The notes: generated from the sequence alone by a model not told the origin. Counted from the first letter of the stretch, positions 26,159 through 35,949 are shown. The stretch is DNA of 64,000 nucleotides from JABDBL01 sp963845445 (GCA_963845445.1 CAWJSE010000002.1:682001-746000); one strand, 5' to 3'. Program-made: numbers and translations.

Positions 26159-27301
26159 ATGTCATTGCAACTTAGCAACTTTCGCCCTGAGAGAAATAAA
26201 TTCGTTTGGTTTTTTATAGCCATCTATTTCCTTTCCTTTAACTTAGTTGCCTTTTCAAAACAGACAACAACCAATGTAGATAGCACACCGCCATTGAAAG
26301 TCGGTTTTGTATTGATCGGTTCCAGTAATGATGGGGGATGGAACCAGGCACATAATCAAGGACGACTATTTTTACAATCAACTCTCAAAGATAAGGTAAT
26401 AACTGAATTCGCTGAAAATGTTCCAGATTCTGCTGAATGTCAAAGAGTGATAGAAAAAATGATTGCTCGGGGAAACCGACTAATTTTTACCACTTCATAT
26501 GGATTTTTGGAACACGCAGAGAAAGAGGCTGCTCGCCATCCTGAAGTTATTTTTGTCCATTTAGCTCGACCGAGCCAATCAACGCTTAAAAACCTTGGTA
26601 CTTGCTTAACGTACCACTGGGAGCCAATGTATATAGCAGGCTTGGTAGCAGGTAAAATGACTAAAACCAATAAGCTAGGTATTATCGCTGCCCATCCAGT
26701 ACCTCAAGTACTACAGACTATAAATTCGTTTACCCTTGGTGCTCACTCAATAAATCCTAAAGTATCCGTGCGTGTTATATGGACCAATACTTGGCACGAT
26801 CCAGCAACCGAAGCAGAAGCAGCAAGAAGTCTTATCGAAGATAAATTCGATGTCATAACTATGCATGAAAATAGCCCAGCAACAATATTACGAACAGCAG
26901 AGAAGAATAAAATATTTTGTGTAGGCTTTCATTCTAATTTAGAAAATATTGCTCCTAATTATTGGCTCACTGGAGAGTGCTGGAATTGGGGGCCTCTTTA
27001 TACAAATATTGTTCAAGCAGTCTTAGCTAAAAAATGGAAACCAGGGAACCAGAGATTCGGTATGAACAGTGGTTATGTTTCTTTAGCGCCATTTGGCAAA
27101 TGCGTTCCTCTAACAGTGCAGCATGAAGCGCTCAAGGCAATGCACAATATTGTTAAGGGACAATTGATAGTCTTTGCGGGGCCACTATCCGATCGTAATG
27201 GCAAGCAGATCATGCTTACAAATAAGCCACTATCGTCTGGACAAATAGATTCAATGAACTGGCTAGTGCCGGGCATTGAAGGCTCTTTGCCCGTAAACTA
27301 G
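26159..27301 (+). CDS. BMP/PnrA-family solute-binding protein (paralogue 5, divergent)
   Basis: The 380-residue protein is transcribed away from the four-gene BMP operon. It has a longer N-terminus before a signal segment ('FFIAIYFLSFNLVAFSKQ'), followed by 'IGSSNDGGWNQAHNQGRLFL', 'LIFTTSYGFLEHAEKEAARH', 'MYIAGLVAGKMTKTNKLGII', 'SFTLGAHSINPKVSV', 'GECWNWGPLYTNIVQA' and 'MNWLVPGIEGSLPVN'. One difference from its sisters is the 'CLTYHWEPMYIAG' loop in place of 'Y(F)...(H/Y)(D/E)P'. The fifth copy keeps the fold and ligand cleft motifs, so it is presumably functional. No permease follows; the next gene is convergent. Confidence 0.9.
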   Translation: MSLQLSNFRPERNKFVWFFIAIYFLSFNLVAFSKQTTTNVDSTPPLKVGFVLIGSSNDGGWNQAHNQGRLFLQSTLKDKVITEFAENVPDSAECQRVIEKMIARGNRLIFTTSYGFLEHAEKEAARHPEVIFVHLARPSQSTLKNLGTCLTYHWEPMYIAGLVAGKMTKTNKLGIIAAHPVPQVLQTINSFTLGAHSINPKVSVRVIWTNTWHDPATEAEAARSLIEDKFDVITMHENSPATILRTAEKNKIFCVGFHSNLENIAPNYWLTGECWNWGPLYTNIVQAVLAKKWKPGNQRFGMNSGYVSLAPFGKCVPLTVQHEALKAMHNIVKGQLIVFAGPLSDRNGKQIMLTNKPLSSGQIDSMNWLVPGIEGSLPVN

Positions 27302-27308
27302 TGTGCCG

Positions 27309-27860
27309 CTATATTGGCAGGAAGCGCATGAACAGGCTCGTTTCGTCTTGCAACCAATGCAATACCATATTTGTTAGTTCTTTTGATGTGCCCGATGGAC
27401 CGCCAGCAATAGGATTTATTTGACGCCACACAAACTTATTACTTTCTTTAACTAATACAAGCGTGGTCCGCCCTGAGGTGTTAGCCTTTCGATTGGAGCC
27501 TTGAAAAATGAAATCTAAGGCGTGATTATATAGTTTGCTGTCAGTCGGTAACTGCCTAAATTCCATCACAAAGATTTGTCTGCGATAACTTAAGCTAGTA
27601 CAGAGTTTGTATTCCTGTATCATGATTTGATCATCAAGATAAAGGAATTTATTTAGTTCAGAAACACCAGACAATATGCCTGATTTCAATAATTCAAATT
27701 CAATACGAGCCTGCGTATTTAATAGACAGTTTTCTGTTTTCCGGCCGATAATATCGGTCGGTACATTTACCTGTCTAGTCGAAGGCTGAAGTCCAGAACT
27801 TTTATATTGGGCAGAAAGCATATCTGAAATATGAGGGTTCCTATCAAAGTTATATACCAT
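27309..27860 (-). CDS. Hypothetical protein
   Basis: The 183-residue product is not recognised and has no signal peptide, membrane helix or familiar motif. It has a mixed alpha/beta composition with a central 'KFLYLDDQIMIQEYKLCTSL' stretch and a Gly/Ser loop near 'NPIAGGPSGTSK'. It stands alone on the minus strand between the fifth BMP gene (convergent, 7-base gap) and the carbonic anhydrase (divergent). The coding call rests on a clean frame of reasonable length and ordinary composition. Confidence 0.55.
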   Translation of the reverse strand: MVYNFDRNPHISDMLSAQYKSSGLQPSTRQVNVPTDIIGRKTENCLLNTQARIEFELLKSGILSGVSELNKFLYLDDQIMIQEYKLCTSLSYRRQIFVMEFRQLPTDSKLYNHALDFIFQGSNRKANTSGRTTLVLVKESNKFVWRQINPIAGGPSGTSKELTNMVLHWLQDETSLFMRFLPI

Positions 27861-28130
27861 ATAAACCTCTCTTAGTTATACTTGCGTAATAGTTAACCAC
27901 AAAGGCACCAAATACGATACCCAGATATAATTCATCTATGATTATTAAATAAGCGTTTTCTCAGCATATAGAAGTCCAATTCTAGAGACTTGTAGAAAGA
28001 TCAAATTAAATTGCATAGCTAGACTGTTGTCAGTAACATCAAACAATTAGTTTCCGATAATCAATTATTTCCAGATAGCTATCGGTGAATACATATTAGA
28101 ATTATGAAAATGTCTAACACGGGAAGATAA

Positions 28131-28805
28131 ATGCTTAAACTCATAGCTGGCTTACATCAGTTCAAAACAGAAATCCATGCCAATAACCCAGAATTCTTTG
28201 ATCGTTTAGCTCAGGGACAAACACCAGAGGCTCTTTTTATTACTTGCTCCGATTCAAGAATAGATCCCAATCTTTTGACTCAGACTAAGCCCGGTGAATT
28301 ATTCATTGTCCGTAATGCCGGCAACATTGTGCCACCACATAGAGAACATGTGGGTGGCGAAGAAGCCACAATTGAGTTTGCCATTGTTGCTCTTGGCATT
28401 AGAGACATAATTATTTGCGGTCATTCTCAATGCGGTGCCATGAGAGGACTATTAAACACAGATTTGATAAGAGAAATGCCGGCTGTTTGCGCTTGGTTGG
28501 ATAATGCGCAACAAACCAAGCAATTAGTAATGTCCAAATATCATCAGCTAGATGAAAAATGCAAATTGGAAATCGCAGTGCAAGAAAATGTTTTAGTCCA
28601 ATTAGAGCATTTAAGAACATATCAAAGCGTAGCCGAGAAACTAGAGCGTAACGAAATTTCTATACACGGCTGGGTGTATGAAATCGAGACTGGCGAAGTT
28701 TATATTTACGAAGGCGATCATCAACAATTTTTGCCATTGGCTTACGAAGAGGGAAGTTATCATTTAGATGCACGCTATCTAAGCAATTGTCCAACAGAAC
28801 TTTAA
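28131..28805 (+). CDS. Beta-class carbonic anhydrase
   Basis: This zinc enzyme hydrates CO2 to bicarbonate in the cytoplasm. At 224 residues it has normal length. The zinc-binding and catalytic signature is complete: 'ITCSDSRIDPNLL' gives the first Cys and the Asp-Arg dyad, and 'IICGHSQCGAM' gives the His and second Cys. 'RNAGNIVPP' and 'GGEEATIEFAIVALGI' are the other conserved blocks. It supplies bicarbonate for carboxylases and buffers pH. The ATG follows 'GGGAAGA'. It is the only gene of its transcript and overlaps the convergent membrane protein by 4 bases. Confidence 0.95.
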   Translation: MLKLIAGLHQFKTEIHANNPEFFDRLAQGQTPEALFITCSDSRIDPNLLTQTKPGELFIVRNAGNIVPPHREHVGGEEATIEFAIVALGIRDIIICGHSQCGAMRGLLNTDLIREMPAVCAWLDNAQQTKQLVMSKYHQLDEKCKLEIAVQENVLVQLEHLRTYQSVAEKLERNEISIHGWVYEIETGEVYIYEGDHQQFLPLAYEEGSYHLDARYLSNCPTEL

Positions 28806-31219
28806 AGCATTCTATCCCTTTTTAGCTTCTTTTCAGCAACAGCCAGTGCTAACACAGCGCCGGCGTATCCGATAATGGCACACCAATATAGAGTGCTTAT
28901 GCCCGAATTAATTGATATAAGTACTGCCAATGCAGAACCTAACACCGACCCGGCTCCGTTTATTCCCCAATACCAAGGAACTAGCTCGGCATTATCCTTC
29001 ACCGCAACAGCTAATCCAATCGGAAAAGCCATACCCATAAAAAATCCGGCAATACACACTAATATTGCTGAAAGAATAATGCGCACAGGAGTTTCAGCCT
29101 GAGAAGAAATGGAAACAATAACAGGTATTAAAAGGCCGGTTGCGGTTAAAGCTACTACGATTGGCACAAGGCTAGACCAGTAACGCTCCTTAAACCAACT
29201 GACAAATTTCTTACTCGAGAAACTTCCCAAACCACTGGAAAGCAGTAAGAAGAAAACTACAACCGAGATACCATAGACCGGATGACCTAGAAATACAATT
29301 AGGCGCTGTATGAATGAAATTTCTACAAACATGTAGGTTATGCCAATAAGCAAGAAAAAACAGGCAAGCGGGCGGGTCGATTCCGTTTTGCTTGTAAGTC
29401 TTGCAAATTTCATCGGCAGATAAATACACAGAAATGTGCCAAGTATACTAATCACTAATACAAAAACCAGAATGGTTACTGCTGCAGCATTTGCATCCAT
29501 ACGGTACTGCTTTAGTTTGGGGTCAAGTATGTGTGCAGGCTTCAACATATTAAAGAAAAATGGACTGTCATCACTCGGTGGCAAAATATTTATTGGCATT
29601 GAAGCTTCTTTGGCTTGAATATTCTTGCCCGATGCTACTTCTCCTATCAGTTCATCTTCAGCAAAATCAGGACTCACTGCAATATCAAATTGATAGCGCT
29701 TAGCAAGCTCAGAGATCTTACTTAAATCAGAACTAGAAAATGGTGATTTACTGACGAGAAGGGTTCCAGCTCCGACCGAAGAAGGATTGGAATCTAACAT
29801 ATTTCGAATAAGAACAATGTGAGCTCTTGGATTTTCTACACCCATTTGTTTGAGAGCTTCTGCACTTAGACCCACTAATCTCAATATTTCGCCCCGCCCT
29901 TGCCTTGCATACCAGCGGGTAACTGTAAAAATACCATGATCAGTTAAATGGCTTAGAAACACTTTCCATGCTTCTATTGTATAGAGCGAAGCTTCAGTTA
30001 AAACGTACGCACCATTAGTAGTAGCTGCCCAAGTATCAATGAAAGGCATTTGTATAATATCGTAGTGTTCATCATGTCTAGAAATATAACTGCGCGCTTC
30101 ATCATTTATAAATGAAACTTTCGGATTTCGATCAAGATGACCGGTAAAATCGCCAAAAGTATTATTTACAGCTTTTAAAGTATTTTCGTTTATCTCGATA
30201 CCGGTGATATGTTTCGCATCAAAGACCAACGCCGCAACTATATCTTTTCCCCCACCAGCTCCTATGATAAGGACATTTGCATGAGGATATAAAAAATATA
30301 CTAAATTTACTAAATCATATTTGACAAAGTCAAATTTGCTTAAGTCCGTTTCCCAACCAATTAGATTAGTCCTTGCTCCAGCATCAATTTCAAGATTTAG
30401 ACCGTGGATATCCTGTTTGGCATGAAATGTCTTACTTATTCCGAGGGAAGAGAAACTGGAACTTTTTTTGCTATCCCCAGTTACTGCAATCCAAGAAAAG
30501 GAATTCCACCTCTCGTAAAGAGGTTGGCTAGTTATTCTGGACCCCTTTGTCCATTGGATGCGTATAAAAGGATTTCCATCGAGATAGCCTTTAGTATTTA
30601 CCGTCAGAGTTATAGCTAAACCAACACAGACCAATACGTTTATAAACATTAGCCTTCTGAAACCTGACGAAATGCTCAATATAAGTCCACCAATCGTCGC
30701 TAAAAGAGAAACTAACAATACAGCGCTTATGCCATCAAAAAAGCTCAAAGTCCATAGAATGCCGAGACAACCAAGACTTGCTCCGATTAAATCAGCTGCA
30801 TACAACTGGTTAAACTGACCGGCACAACGGGTAAAGACAAAAGACAATAATATGCCACCAAAAAGAAATGGAAAACTGATTGCCGTATATGTAAATACGA
30901 TATTAGCCGGCATTATCACACCATTCTGCATTATTGGACCGTTTATATGTATTAGAATAGCCAGTACCGCGGACAAGGCAAAGCCGATCGAGCAAAAAGA
31001 ACAAACCGAGAATATGTTTTGCCTTTCAAACCATCTCTCAAAAATAAAAACCAAAATACCCCCTACCGATATGCCAAACATAGCGATCGATAAGGCTAAA
31101 AATGAAAAATGATAATACATGGTCACGCTAAAAATGCGTGTTAGTAATAGCTCGTACATCAGAGTACAAAGAGCAATCAAAAACACACCGATGAATATTG
31201 ATCTATTTGCTATAACCAC
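28802..31219 (-). CDS. Spermidine-synthase-like polytopic membrane protein, copy 2
   Basis: This is an intact 805-residue protein. It has about seven N-terminal hydrophobic segments ('SIFIGVFLIALCTLMYELLL', 'PFLFGGILLSFVF'). The soluble spermidine-synthase-like Rossmann domain at about residues 265-480 has 'VLIIGAGGGKDIVAALVF', 'GIEINENTLKAVNN' and 'QMPFIDTWAATTNGAYVL'. A C-terminal membrane block follows ('GITYMFVEISFIQRLIVFLG', 'GFFMGMAFPIGLAVA'). The glycine loop is 'GAGGGKD' and not the 'GGGDG' of true SpeE, and no dedicated decarboxylase is nearby, so polyamine synthesis is not assured. It pairs with copy 1 at 10594-13028. The start is a GTG at 31219. Confidence 0.85.
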   Translation of the reverse strand: MVIANRSIFIGVFLIALCTLMYELLLTRIFSVTMYYHFSFLALSIAMFGISVGGILVFIFERWFERQNIFSVCSFCSIGFALSAVLAILIHINGPIMQNGVIMPANIVFTYTAISFPFLFGGILLSFVFTRCAGQFNQLYAADLIGASLGCLGILWTLSFFDGISAVLLVSLLATIGGLILSISSGFRRLMFINVLVCVGLAITLTVNTKGYLDGNPFIRIQWTKGSRITSQPLYERWNSFSWIAVTGDSKKSSSFSSLGISKTFHAKQDIHGLNLEIDAGARTNLIGWETDLSKFDFVKYDLVNLVYFLYPHANVLIIGAGGGKDIVAALVFDAKHITGIEINENTLKAVNNTFGDFTGHLDRNPKVSFINDEARSYISRHDEHYDIIQMPFIDTWAATTNGAYVLTEASLYTIEAWKVFLSHLTDHGIFTVTRWYARQGRGEILRLVGLSAEALKQMGVENPRAHIVLIRNMLDSNPSSVGAGTLLVSKSPFSSSDLSKISELAKRYQFDIAVSPDFAEDELIGEVASGKNIQAKEASMPINILPPSDDSPFFFNMLKPAHILDPKLKQYRMDANAAAVTILVFVLVISILGTFLCIYLPMKFARLTSKTESTRPLACFFLLIGITYMFVEISFIQRLIVFLGHPVYGISVVVFFLLLSSGLGSFSSKKFVSWFKERYWSSLVPIVVALTATGLLIPVIVSISSQAETPVRIILSAILVCIAGFFMGMAFPIGLAVAVKDNAELVPWYWGINGAGSVLGSALAVLISINSGISTLYWCAIIGYAGAVLALAVAEKKLKRDRML

Positions 31220-31260
31220 AGTTTTATTCTTTCTCTAAACAGACTGACCGAATTAAATTA

Positions 31261-33555
31261 TTAAAGGTGTTTTTTAACAACTTCCTGCTGCTGTTTAATC
31301 AGATTGAGCGCTGATCCAGCTTTAAACCAATCTATTTGTTCAGCGTTCATAGTGTGTTTTGTTTCTATAGTCTCAGTACTATTATCTTTGTGCTTGATAA
31401 TCACTTCAACTGGCTGATTTGGGCTTAGGGCCTTAAGTTCAATAATACTTATACGATCGTATTCTTGAATTTTGTCATAGTCATTTGCATTCACAAAGGT
31501 TAGAGCCAATATGCCTTGCTTTTTCAAATTAGTTTCATGAATGCGCGCAAAACTTTTTACGATTACAACCTTACAACCCAAAAAGCGAGGAGACATTGCC
31601 GCGTGTTCGCGACTTGATCCTTCACCGTAATTTTCGTCCCCAACTACAACCCAGTTTATATTATGAGCCTTGTACTGACGAGCAACTTGTGAAAAAGATG
31701 CTGTTTCGCCCGTCAAAACGTTTACTCCTGTACCTGATGATTTAGTAAAAGCATTCATAGCACCAGAGAACATATTGTCACTAATTTTGTCCAAATGTCC
31801 TCTATATTTAAGCCAAGGACCAGCAGGAGAAATATGATCTGTTGTACATTTGCCAGAAGCTTTTAAGAGCACAGGTAAATCAATAAAGTCAGAACCATTC
31901 CAGGGGGCAAATGGCGCTAGTAACTGTAATCTGTCACTATCAGGCTTTACCAAAACCTCAACTTGCTGCCCGTTCTGAGAAGGAGCAATATAACCAGATG
32001 CTTCACTAGCAAAACCCTTAGCGGGCAGCTCGTCTGCTACTGGTGCTTCTAATTTAACGAGCACCCCATCTTCTGTCGTTAGAGTATCTTTGCAGGGGTT
32101 GAAATTTAGCGAGCCCGCTAAAGCGTAAGCAGTGACAATCTCTGGAGAACCTATAAAAGCTAATGTTTGAGCGTTGCCATCGTTACGCTTTTGAAAATTG
32201 CGATTAAATGAAGTAATAATGGAATTTGTTTCGCCCGGAGTAATATCCTCGCGCTTCCACTGTCCGATACATGGACCGCAGGCATTGGCTAAAACAGTAC
32301 CACCAATCGACTCAAGTGCTGCGAGTTGTCCATCACGCTCAATCGTTTTATGGATCTGTTCAGAACCGGGGGTGATTAAAAATCCACATTTGACTTTAAG
32401 ACCCTTCTCTTTTGCCTGTCTGGCGATATTAGCCGCTCTACTCATGTCCTCATAAGAAGAATTTGTGCAACTGCCAATCAAAGCATAGCGCAATTTTTCT
32501 GGATAATTCTTGTCCTTAACATCGTTGGCTAATTGAGAAATTGGTCTTGCTAGATCTGGTGTGTGAGGACCAACCACATAAGGCTCTAAGGTATTTAAAT
32601 CGATCTCTATCAGACGATCAAAATATTTGTCTGGATTCTCTTCTATTTCACTGTCGGCTACTAAATATTCTGCGTATTTTTGTGCTTCTTCAGCTACAAA
32701 TTGGCGATCAGTAGCATTTAAGTATCGAAACATATGATCGTCATAAGGGAAAATAGAGGTGGTAGCACCAAGCTCAGCTCCCATATTAGTTATAGTGGCC
32801 TTTCCTGTACAACTAATTGATTTTGCACCTGGACCAAAATATTCTATTATTGCTCCAGTGCCACCAGATACAGTGAGAATACCGGCCAATTTCAATATGA
32901 CATCCTTAGCTGACGTCCAACCATTGAATTTACCCGTCAACTTGACACCAATTAACTTAGGCCAAGTGACTCCCCACGGTAAACCAGCCATAACATCTAC
33001 GGCGTCTGCACCACCCACTCCGATCGCAATCATTCCTAAACCACCGGCATTCGGAGTATGAGAATCCGTACCAATCATCATTGCACCGGGACAAGCGTAT
33101 TTTTCTAATATGACTTGGTGAATAATTCCTGCTCCTGGTGCCCAAAAGCCGATACCATGCTTATTACTGGCTGTACGCAAAAAATCATAAACCTCTTGAT
33201 TCTCAGTCACTGCTTGGGATAGATCCGAATCTGCCCCAATTCGAGCTTGAATTAAGTGATCACAGTGAACGGTACTGGGAACGGCAACTTTATCTAAACC
33301 AGCTTGCATAAACTGCAATAAAGCCATTTGGGCAGTGGCATCCTGCATTGCCACCCGATCAGGATTAAACATGGCATAACTTTGTCCACGCACCGGAGGC
33401 ATTTTCCAACACTGAGCAAGATGAGCCCACAAAATCTTCTCAGTAAGACTCATAGGACGGCCGAGTGTTTTACGTCCTACCGAATAACTATCCGGTAGCG
33501 CGCTATACATTTTCTTTACTACTTGTTGTTCTAAATATTGCATGGTTATTCTCAT
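31261..33555 (-). CDS. Aconitate hydratase
   Basis: The enzyme interconverts citrate and isocitrate in the TCA cycle. At 764 residues it matches the mitochondrial-type aconitase (ACO2-like) and is shorter than AcnA. The [4Fe-4S] cysteines are visible in 'ALIGSCTNSSYEDM' and 'NACGPCIGQW'. Other signatures are 'TVHCDHLIQAR', 'MIGTDSHTPNAGGLGMIAIG' and the swivel-domain block 'GDENYGEGSSREHAAMSPR'. A second ATG at 33543 ('MQYLEQQ') is a possible start. It lies downstream of nothing on its strand and is divergent from the MFS gene, with overlapping upstream regions. With the isocitrate dehydrogenase at 60982 it supports a TCA cycle. Confidence 0.95.
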   Translation of the reverse strand: MRITMQYLEQQVVKKMYSALPDSYSVGRKTLGRPMSLTEKILWAHLAQCWKMPPVRGQSYAMFNPDRVAMQDATAQMALLQFMQAGLDKVAVPSTVHCDHLIQARIGADSDLSQAVTENQEVYDFLRTASNKHGIGFWAPGAGIIHQVILEKYACPGAMMIGTDSHTPNAGGLGMIAIGVGGADAVDVMAGLPWGVTWPKLIGVKLTGKFNGWTSAKDVILKLAGILTVSGGTGAIIEYFGPGAKSISCTGKATITNMGAELGATTSIFPYDDHMFRYLNATDRQFVAEEAQKYAEYLVADSEIEENPDKYFDRLIEIDLNTLEPYVVGPHTPDLARPISQLANDVKDKNYPEKLRYALIGSCTNSSYEDMSRAANIARQAKEKGLKVKCGFLITPGSEQIHKTIERDGQLAALESIGGTVLANACGPCIGQWKREDITPGETNSIITSFNRNFQKRNDGNAQTLAFIGSPEIVTAYALAGSLNFNPCKDTLTTEDGVLVKLEAPVADELPAKGFASEASGYIAPSQNGQQVEVLVKPDSDRLQLLAPFAPWNGSDFIDLPVLLKASGKCTTDHISPAGPWLKYRGHLDKISDNMFSGAMNAFTKSSGTGVNVLTGETASFSQVARQYKAHNINWVVVGDENYGEGSSREHAAMSPRFLGCKVVIVKSFARIHETNLKKQGILALTFVNANDYDKIQEYDRISIIELKALSPNQPVEVIIKHKDNSTETIETKHTMNAEQIDWFKAGSALNLIKQQQEVVKKHL

Positions 33556-33645
33556 AAATATTGCTACAGTTATATTAACCTGTCGACAAAACTCATGCCA
33601 GCCTCCGCTTCAGGAAAGACTACATATAGCCACATTTGCACAACT

Positions 33646-34911
33646 ATGTCAGAGAGCAAAAAGAATAATCGCTTATTGCCGCCCAGTGTATGGGTGTTAA
33701 GTCTCTACTTTATTGAAGGCTTACCATTTTCGCTTGTCAACACCGTTTCAGTGGCACTCTTTAAGACACTCGCAATGAGTAATAGTCAAATCGGCCTATT
33801 TACTAGTCTGTTTTATATTCCCTGGGCAATGAAATTTCTCTGGGCGCCGATAATTGATTATTTTGCTACTCGGCGCAAATGGATAATTACCATGCAGGGA
33901 GTTTTGGCATTTCTAGTTAGTATCTTGGCATTATCCATTTTTTTCTTGCCATCCTTTCCACTTCTTTGCTTGTTATTTGGATTAATAGCTTTTGCTTCAG
34001 CTACTTATGACATAGCGTGTGATGGCTATTATTTGGACAGCCTAAATAAAGCCGAACAATCCATATATATAGGTTGGCGAAATACAGCTTATAAAATAGC
34101 TTGGCTCTTTGCGTCCGGATTTTTGGTTTATTTGGCTGGACTAATTGCTAAACAAAGTTGGGCCTTCCCAGTAAGCAGCAATTGCGCCGGCTGGGGGATC
34201 GCTTTCCTTGCGGCTGCTTTCCTATTTCTCTGCTTCGGAATTTTTCACGTTTACGCTTTGCCTACAGGGAAATTAGAGTTATTAACTGACCCATTATGTA
34301 TCAACAACAATAAAAAGAGTAGCTCCCTTTTAGAGACTTTTCGCACTGCTTTTAGCTCTTTTTTTCAACAAGAACACATTCTACACATAATATTGTGGAT
34401 TCTTTCATTTAGAGCAGGTGATGCCATGCTAATAAAAATGGCTCAACCATTTTTATTAGAATTGAAAGAAAAAGGTGGACTTGGCCTCTCCTTGCAAGAA
34501 GTTGGATTCATTTATGGTAGCTTAGGCATGGTTTGCCTATTGTTAGGCGGTCTTAGTGGCGGTTGGCTAGTTTTCAAATATGGTTTAAGAAAATGTCTTT
34601 TCCCAGCCGCGATCTTGCAAAGTCTAACCTTGCCTTTGTATTGGCTTTTAGCTCTTTCGAAACCAGATCTTTTCTATGTTGCTTTAGCTAATGGCTTTGA
34701 ACAATTTGTTTATGGTTTAGCTACCGCCGCTTATACAAATTACCTTTTTACTATAGCGAAGAACAAATTTGTAGCAAGCCATTACGCAATAGCTACTGGA
34801 TTTATGGCTGTTGGCATGATTTTACCTGGAACAATAAGCGGTTATCTAGTAGATACATTCGGTTATAAACACTTTTTTCTTTTCAGCTTTTTGCTTCTCT
34901 ACCCGGAATAA
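33646..34911 (+). CDS. AmpG/PAT-like MFS transporter (C-terminus probably frameshifted)
   Basis: This is a 12-helix major-facilitator protein. The N-terminus 'WVLSLYFIEGLPFSLVNTV', the 'LFTSLFYIPWAMKFLWAPIID' segment with the conserved Lys/Asp, and 'ASATYDIACDGYYLD' identify the AmpG muropeptide permease / acetyl-CoA transporter-like group. I chose ATG 33646 because earlier starts add a non-family N-terminus, though no good ribosome binding site is seen at any of them. The frame ends in 'SFLLLYPE'. Adding one T to the T5 run at 34888-34892 gives 'SFFASLPGIMFTLKLPFKL' and a stop at 34959-34961, which is the usual final helix. The corrected protein has about 438 residues. The substrate may be a peptidoglycan fragment, but this is inferred. 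Confidence 0.82.
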   Translation: MSESKKNNRLLPPSVWVLSLYFIEGLPFSLVNTVSVALFKTLAMSNSQIGLFTSLFYIPWAMKFLWAPIIDYFATRRKWIITMQGVLAFLVSILALSIFFLPSFPLLCLLFGLIAFASATYDIACDGYYLDSLNKAEQSIYIGWRNTAYKIAWLFASGFLVYLAGLIAKQSWAFPVSSNCAGWGIAFLAAAFLFLCFGIFHVYALPTGKLELLTDPLCINNNKKSSSLLETFRTAFSSFFQQEHILHIILWILSFRAGDAMLIKMAQPFLLELKEKGGLGLSLQEVGFIYGSLGMVCLLLGGLSGGWLVFKYGLRKCLFPAAILQSLTLPLYWLLALSKPDLFYVALANGFEQFVYGLATAAYTNYLFTIAKNKFVASHYAIATGFMAVGMILPGTISGYLVDTFGYKHFFLFSFLLLYPE

Positions 34912-34969
34912 TGTTTACTTTAAAGTTACCTTTCAAACTTATGAAAACCGCTGAAGATTGAGGCAAATA

Positions 34970-35938
34970 ATGGAATATCGAAAAATCGGAAAATGGGGAA
35001 TCAAAGTAAGCGAGATTGGCTTAGGCAGTTGGCTGACTTATGGACAAAGTGTCAGTGAAGCTGAATCGCTAAAACAGATAGATTATGCCTTTAACAATGG
35101 TATTAACTTCTTTGATACTGCTAACGTTTACGGGTTAGGCAGCGCTGAGCAAACAGTGGGCAAAGCTTTGCACAATTTAAGGAGAGATTCTTATGTTTTA
35201 GCTACTAAAGTTTTCTTCCCAATGGGAGATGGTCCCAATGATCACGGTCTTTCTCGTAAACATATATTTGAACAATGTCATGCCAGTTTGCAGAGACTGC
35301 AGACAGATTATATAGATCTATATCAATGCCATCGCTACGATGCGAGTGTTTCTCTTTATGAAATTGTGCGCTCAATGGATGATTTAGCAAGACAGGGAAA
35401 AATTTTATATTGGGGCGTTAGTGAGTGGTCGGCAGAAAACATTCAAAATGCTTTTAAACTAGCGCAGGAAATTAATGCTTTGCCACCTATTTCTAATCAG
35501 CCAAGATACAACATGCTCAGCCGTGAAATAGAACATAGAGTCTTGCCAACCTGTCACCAACTTGGAATAGGACAATTGGTATTTTCACCATTAGCTCAAG
35601 GCGTTCTAACAAGCAAATATAAATTAGGACAGGCGCCACCGGAACATAGCCGAGCGGCAGATGGGAGCACGTCCGGTTTCATACATGATAAACTGACAGA
35701 AGAAAATTTGCTTATGGTCGAAGAGTTGAAGGCGCTCGCTAACGAATTACACCTATCCGTGCCTCAGCTGGCTTTGGCGTGGTGCTTGAGACTGCCTGAA
35801 ATAACTAGCACCATAATTGGTGCCACCTCGATTGCTCATATTGAGGACAATCGAAAAGCAAGCGGCGTTAAAATACCTGATGAAATTCTGACAAAAATAG
35901 ACCAGCTGTTAAAAGGCAAAGTAGCCAGCCATGGCTAA
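34970..35938 (+). CDS. Aldo/keto reductase (potassium-channel beta-subunit/YghZ-like)
   Basis: This NAD(P)H-dependent reductase is a TIM barrel of about 322 residues. The catalytic tetrad is present: Asp and Tyr in 'FFDTANVYG', Lys in 'YVLATKVFFP', and His in 'YQCHRYD'. The C-terminal cofactor motif 'IIGATSIAHIEDN' completes the family pattern. I chose ATG 34970 over the in-frame TTG at 34958, because 'MEYRKIGKWGIKVSEIGLG' is the standard N-terminus of the AKR6/AKR12-type group. It probably detoxifies carbonyl compounds, but its substrate is unknown. It is likely transcribed with the MFS gene. Confidence 0.92.
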   Translation: MEYRKIGKWGIKVSEIGLGSWLTYGQSVSEAESLKQIDYAFNNGINFFDTANVYGLGSAEQTVGKALHNLRRDSYVLATKVFFPMGDGPNDHGLSRKHIFEQCHASLQRLQTDYIDLYQCHRYDASVSLYEIVRSMDDLARQGKILYWGVSEWSAENIQNAFKLAQEINALPPISNQPRYNMLSREIEHRVLPTCHQLGIGQLVFSPLAQGVLTSKYKLGQAPPEHSRAADGSTSGFIHDKLTEENLLMVEELKALANELHLSVPQLALAWCLRLPEITSTIIGATSIAHIEDNRKASGVKIPDEILTKIDQLLKGKVASHG

Positions 35939-35949
35939 ACTGTCCCAGG

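Noticed and set aside
33538..33645. N-terminal extension of the MFS gene back to 33538
   Set aside because: The added residues are unlike the family N-terminus and overlap the start region of the divergent aconitase gene; ATG 33646 fits the family better.
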